Both the position numbers and the translations under genes were made by a program. This document shows, piece after piece, positions 23,196 to 25,862 of a DNA stretch of 25,862 nt. The stretch spans positions 1 through 25,862 of the forward strand of contig DFEN01000056.1 in the NCBI GenBank assembly GCA_002368685.1. Direction: 5' to 3'. Under the pieces are notes generated by a model. It was given only the letters and a program-made list of their open reading frames with translations, did not search any database and was not told the DNA's origin. The DNA comes from Lachnospiraceae bacterium UBA3801 (GTDB lineage Bacteria; Bacillota; Clostridia; Lachnospirales; Lachnospiraceae). The first letter of the stretch is position 1. Each line of letters starts with the position of its first letter.

Positions 23196-24770
23196 ATGAC
23201 TATTTCGCAGATCGGTATCATTGTCTCAATAGTAGTCTATCTGGTAGGTATGCTGATAGTTGGTTTCCTAGCATCCAGAAAAACAAAGGATGTCGGAGAT
23301 TTCTATCTGGGCGGACGTAAGCTGGGACCTTTTGTAACAGCCATGAGTGCCGAGGCATCAGATATGAGTTCTTATCTTCTGATGGGCGTTCCGGGACTGG
23401 CTTATTTCTCAGGAATCGCTGATGCAGGCTGGACTGCCATCGGACTTGCCGTTGGAACATATCTTAACTGGCTTTTTACAGCTAAGAGACTTAGAAAATA
23501 TACAGCAGAGCTCGAAGCTATTACACTGCCTGAATATTTCAAGAAGAGATTTAAGGATAAGTACAATATAACTCTTCTCATCGGTGCCATTGCAATCATT
23601 GTATTTTTCGTGCCTTACACAGCTTCAGGTTTTTCGGCTTGTGGTAAGCTGTTCTCACAGCTGTTCGGAGTTAATTACCAGCTTGCCATGATAGTTTCAG
23701 CTATCGTCATCGTTGGATATACAACAACAGGTGGATTCCTTGCTGCATCAAACACTGACTTCATTCAGTCAATTGTAATGAGTATCGCGCTTCTTATCGT
23801 TCTTGTCTACGGTGTTCATAACGCCGGGGGTATGGGAGCTGTTATAGAAAATGCAAATGCTCTCAAGGGTTATCTCGGAATGAGCACAACACATGTAAAT
23901 GCTGCTGCAGGTGATGTAGCTCAGTATGTAAATGAAAGTGCTCCTTATGGACTGTTCAATAAGATCACAATGTTCTGTTGGGGACTTGGTTATTTTGGTA
24001 TGCCACACATTCTTCTGAGATTCATGGCAATAGAAGATCCTAATAAGTTAAAGCTTTCAAGAAGAGTTGCATCTGTTTGGGTTGTTATCTCACTTGGAGT
24101 TGCGACATTCCTCGGAGTTGTAGGACGTGCTATGACAGAGAGTGGTTCACTTAAGCTCCTCATGGACACAGCAGATTATACAGCTACATCAGAGGCTGAG
24201 AAGCTTATAGTAGTGCTGGCAGATTACATATCCAGAAATGGATTTGGTTATGCACTTATAGCCGGTCTCATCATTGCCGGTATACTTGCTTCAACAATGT
24301 CAACGGCTGACTCACAGCTTATCGCTGCATCTTCAGCTGTTTCAGAAAATATCGTTCAGGATGTATTCAAGATCAAGCTTAGCGAGACAGCAGCTATGCT
24401 TACAGCAAGAATAACACTTGTTGTAGTTGCGGTTCTTGGAGTAGTAATCGCCTGGGATCCATCCAGTTCAGTATTTAATATCGTATCCTTCGCATGGGCA
24501 GGTTTCGGTGCCGTATTTGGTCCTGCAATGATCATGTCCTTGTTCTGGAAGAGAACGAACAAGTTCGGAGCAATCGCCGGAATGCTTTCTGGTGGAATCA
24601 TGGTATTCATATGGAAATATGCGGTTCGCCCAATGGGTGGCGCTTGGGATCTGTACGAGCTCGCTCCTGCATTCCTCGTAGCTATCATCTTCATCGTAGT
24701 TGTGAGCCTTGTAACTCCAGCTCCAGACGAAGAGATTGTTAAGGAATTTGAGAAAGTAAATGCAAAATAA
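23196..24770 (+). CDS. putP: Sodium/solute symporter, PutP type (probably proline)
   Basis: 524 residues from ATG 23196, with GGAGG at 23183-23187; the GTG at 23181 overlaps that site and is not used. It has about 13 membrane helices of the SSS (LeuT-fold) family. The PutP-like N-terminal signature is present: Asp-Phe-Tyr-Leu-Gly-Gly-Arg-Lys-Leu-Gly-Pro, then Ala-Glu-Ala-Ser-Asp-Met-Ser-Ser-Tyr-Leu-Leu-Met-Gly-Val-Pro-Gly. Leu-Ala-Ser-Thr-Met-Ser-Thr-Ala-Asp-Ser-Gln-Leu in helix 8 is the sodium-binding region. Resemblance to PutP is strong throughout, but other amino acids are possible. No proline dehydrogenase gene is nearby, so uptake probably serves nutrition or osmoprotection. It is monocistronic. 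Confidence 0.85.
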   Translation: MTISQIGIIVSIVVYLVGMLIVGFLASRKTKDVGDFYLGGRKLGPFVTAMSAEASDMSSYLLMGVPGLAYFSGIADAGWTAIGLAVGTYLNWLFTAKRLRKYTAELEAITLPEYFKKRFKDKYNITLLIGAIAIIVFFVPYTASGFSACGKLFSQLFGVNYQLAMIVSAIVIVGYTTTGGFLAASNTDFIQSIVMSIALLIVLVYGVHNAGGMGAVIENANALKGYLGMSTTHVNAAAGDVAQYVNESAPYGLFNKITMFCWGLGYFGMPHILLRFMAIEDPNKLKLSRRVASVWVVISLGVATFLGVVGRAMTESGSLKLLMDTADYTATSEAEKLIVVLADYISRNGFGYALIAGLIIAGILASTMSTADSQLIAASSAVSENIVQDVFKIKLSETAAMLTARITLVVVAVLGVVIAWDPSSSVFNIVSFAWAGFGAVFGPAMIMSLFWKRTNKFGAIAGMLSGGIMVFIWKYAVRPMGGAWDLYELAPAFLVAIIFIVVVSLVTPAPDEEIVKEFEKVNAK

Positions 24771-24780
24771 TATGTAAATG

Positions 24781-24817
24781 AGGTGTGCAAAAGAGAACCG
24801 TCCCTATTTGCACACCT
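24781..24817. terminator. Bidirectional terminator between the symporter gene and ung
   Basis: An 11-bp perfect stem AGGTGTGCAAA (24781-24791) / TTTGCACACCT (24807-24817) with a 15-base loop that contains GAACCGTCCC (24795-24804). It sits between convergent genes, 10 bases from either stop. No long U tract follows on either strand, but position and stem length support termination. Confidence 0.75.
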
Positions 24818-24826
24818 TACATATAT

Positions 24827-25501
24827 TTATATATTTTCAATTTGCCAATCAATAGGTTCCTGGCCGTGCTCGGTCAGGAACTTATTTGCTTTACTGAAAT
24901 GTTTGCATCCGAAGAAGCCTCTATAAGCAGAGAGGGGTGAAGGGTGCGGTGCTTCTAAGATGAGATGCTGAGGATTATCCAGCATAGTTTTCTTGCTGCG
25001 GGCGAAGCTTCCCCACAGCATAAATACAAGTGGTCGTTGAACATCGTTTAGTGCGCTGATCGCTGCATCCGTAAACTGCTCCCATCCTTTATTCTGGTGG
25101 GAGGCAGCCTGATGGGCGCGGACCGTGAGTACGGCATTTAGTAGAAGTACTCCTTGCTCGGCCCACTTTGTGAGATAGCCGTTATTCGGGATGTAGCAGC
25201 CGCAGTCCTCCTGCAGCTCCTTATAAATATTCTGAAGTGACGGCGGAATGTCCACACCGGGCTTTACTGAAAATGATAGACCATGCGCCTGATTAGGCTC
25301 GTGATATGGGTCCTGTCCGATGATAACGACCTTCACCTTCGAAAGCGGAGTCAGATGAAAGGCATTGAAAATGTCATCTCCAGGCGGATAGACAGTCTTT
25401 GTGGCATATTCCAGTCCCACAAACTCAAAAAGCTTCTTGTAATAATCCTTTTTATATTCTTCCTTCAGGGCATCCGCCCAATCATTTGTAATAGGTGGCA
25501 T
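24827..25501 (-). CDS. ung: Uracil-DNA glycosylase
   Basis: Family 1 UDG, removing uracil from DNA. At 224 residues it matches the family size. Gly-Gln-Asp-Pro-Tyr-His is at residues 62-67 with catalytic Asp64, and the His-Pro-Ser-Pro-Leu motif has His186. These are equivalent to Asp64 and His187 of E. coli Ung. Leu-Leu-Leu-Asn-Ala-Val-Leu-Thr-Val-Arg and Gly-Trp-Glu-Gln-Phe-Thr-Asp are also conserved. On the minus strand AAGGAGG lies five bases before the ATG. The gene is transcribed away from the divergent MoxR-type gene; the 221-base gap between them is AT-rich and should hold both promoters, but I see no clear consensus pair. Confidence 0.97.
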   Translation of the reverse strand: MPPITNDWADALKEEYKKDYYKKLFEFVGLEYATKTVYPPGDDIFNAFHLTPLSKVKVVIIGQDPYHEPNQAHGLSFSVKPGVDIPPSLQNIYKELQEDCGCYIPNNGYLTKWAEQGVLLLNAVLTVRAHQAASHQNKGWEQFTDAAISALNDVQRPLVFMLWGSFARSKKTMLDNPQHLILEAPHPSPLSAYRGFFGCKHFSKANKFLTEHGQEPIDWQIENI

Positions 25502-25722
25502 GTCGACCTCCTTGATTTATCCCTTGAAATTGATTAATGTTAATGCGCGCGAAATCATTTTATATTATATATTAATCGTGAACTATATTCTATATTTTGT
25601 CACTTTAAATATTTGTTAAAGATTTATTCACATTTTGATGTTACAATATTAAACGGACTGACATTTAAAAATTGCGACTGGTAATAAAAAGATAGAAAAA
25701 ACAGAGATAGAAAGGTGCAAAA

Positions 25723-25862
25723 ATGAGCGACGTTAAAAAGATTCAGGCTGTTCAGGACAGCGTTAATAGTGTAATAAAGGGAAAGGAATCCGTGGTACGC
25801 AAGGTGCTCGCTGCAATCATCGCAGGTGGCCATATTCTGATGGAGGATATACCTGGTGTTGG
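25723..25862 (+). CDS. MoxR-family AAA ATPase, 5' part only
   Basis: The first 46 codons are visible before the window ends. The start ATG 25723 has AAAGGTG at 25711-25717. The sequence Val-Ile-Lys-Gly-Lys-Glu-Ser-Val-Val-Arg-Lys-Val-Leu-Ala-Ala-Ile-Ile-Ala-Gly-Gly-His-Ile-Leu-x-Glu-Asp-x-Pro-Gly-Val-Gly is the N-terminal end of MoxR ATPases, running into the Walker A loop; the Lys and Thr of that loop are outside. MoxR proteins act as chaperone-like ATPases, usually followed by DUF58 and transglutaminase-like genes, which cannot be checked here. Confidence 0.8.
   Translation, partial: MSDVKKIQAVQDSVNSVIKGKESVVRKVLAAIIAGGHILMEDIPGV

Noticed and set aside
25642..25647. TACAAT as -10 of the MoxR-type gene promoter
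   Set aside because: No acceptable -35 hexamer lies 16-18 bases upstream.

Overview
The window looks like a chromosomal segment from a low-to-moderate GC Gram-positive anaerobe of the class Clostridia, most likely a Lachnospiraceae member. This is inferred from gene content and order (MurJ, DUF815 ATPase, Nth, VanW protein, PPK1, ComEC, HolA, S20, GlgB), from strong AGGAGG-type ribosome binding sites, and from PutP, Ung and MoxR proteins that read like clostridial ones. No taxonomic marker beyond rpsT is present, so the family is a best guess.

Positions 1-13090 are one long plus-strand run with very short gaps, probably one or a few overlapping operons. In order: a 5'-truncated lipid II flippase (MurJ), a DUF815 AAA ATPase, endonuclease III, a 36-residue membrane peptide, a secreted VanW protein with a Pro/Glu/Thr tail, a PurM/HypE-fold protein, polyphosphate kinase, a membrane histidine kinase without an adjacent regulator, a GerMN-type lipoprotein, and the DNA-uptake channel ComEC. 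Cell-envelope and DNA-handling genes dominate. A good promoter then drives an HTH-Uma2 fusion, followed by holA.

Positions 15118-17645 are the accessory part. A promoter with dyad symmetry and a 23-codon ORF lead into a 2.28-kb element (15341-17623). It has 23-bp imperfect terminal inverted repeats (19/23) and is flanked by 22-bp direct repeats (21/22) that are themselves hairpins. Inside is an AT-rich AbiEi/AbiEii (type IV) toxin-antitoxin pair on the minus strand and the C-terminal stub of an IS1182-like transposase on the plus strand. The simplest reading is a derelict or non-autonomous IS derivative that carries a toxin-antitoxin cargo and sits in a terminator hairpin between two once-convergent units.

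Positions 17664-25862 return to chromosomal genes. They comprise a membrane-anchored, charged/Ser-rich protein ending in a duplicated HNW...CxxCG module, a GC-rich dyad repeat, a small ribbon-helix-helix protein, rpsT with a strong promoter and a long foldable leader, glgB with its own promoter, a YbhN/UPF0104 membrane protein, a sodium/solute symporter (PutP type), a bidirectional terminator, ung on the minus strand, and the first 46 codons of a MoxR-type ATPase cut by the window end. I saw no tRNA, rRNA, CRISPR array or phage genes, and no gene-free stretch longer than 300 bases.
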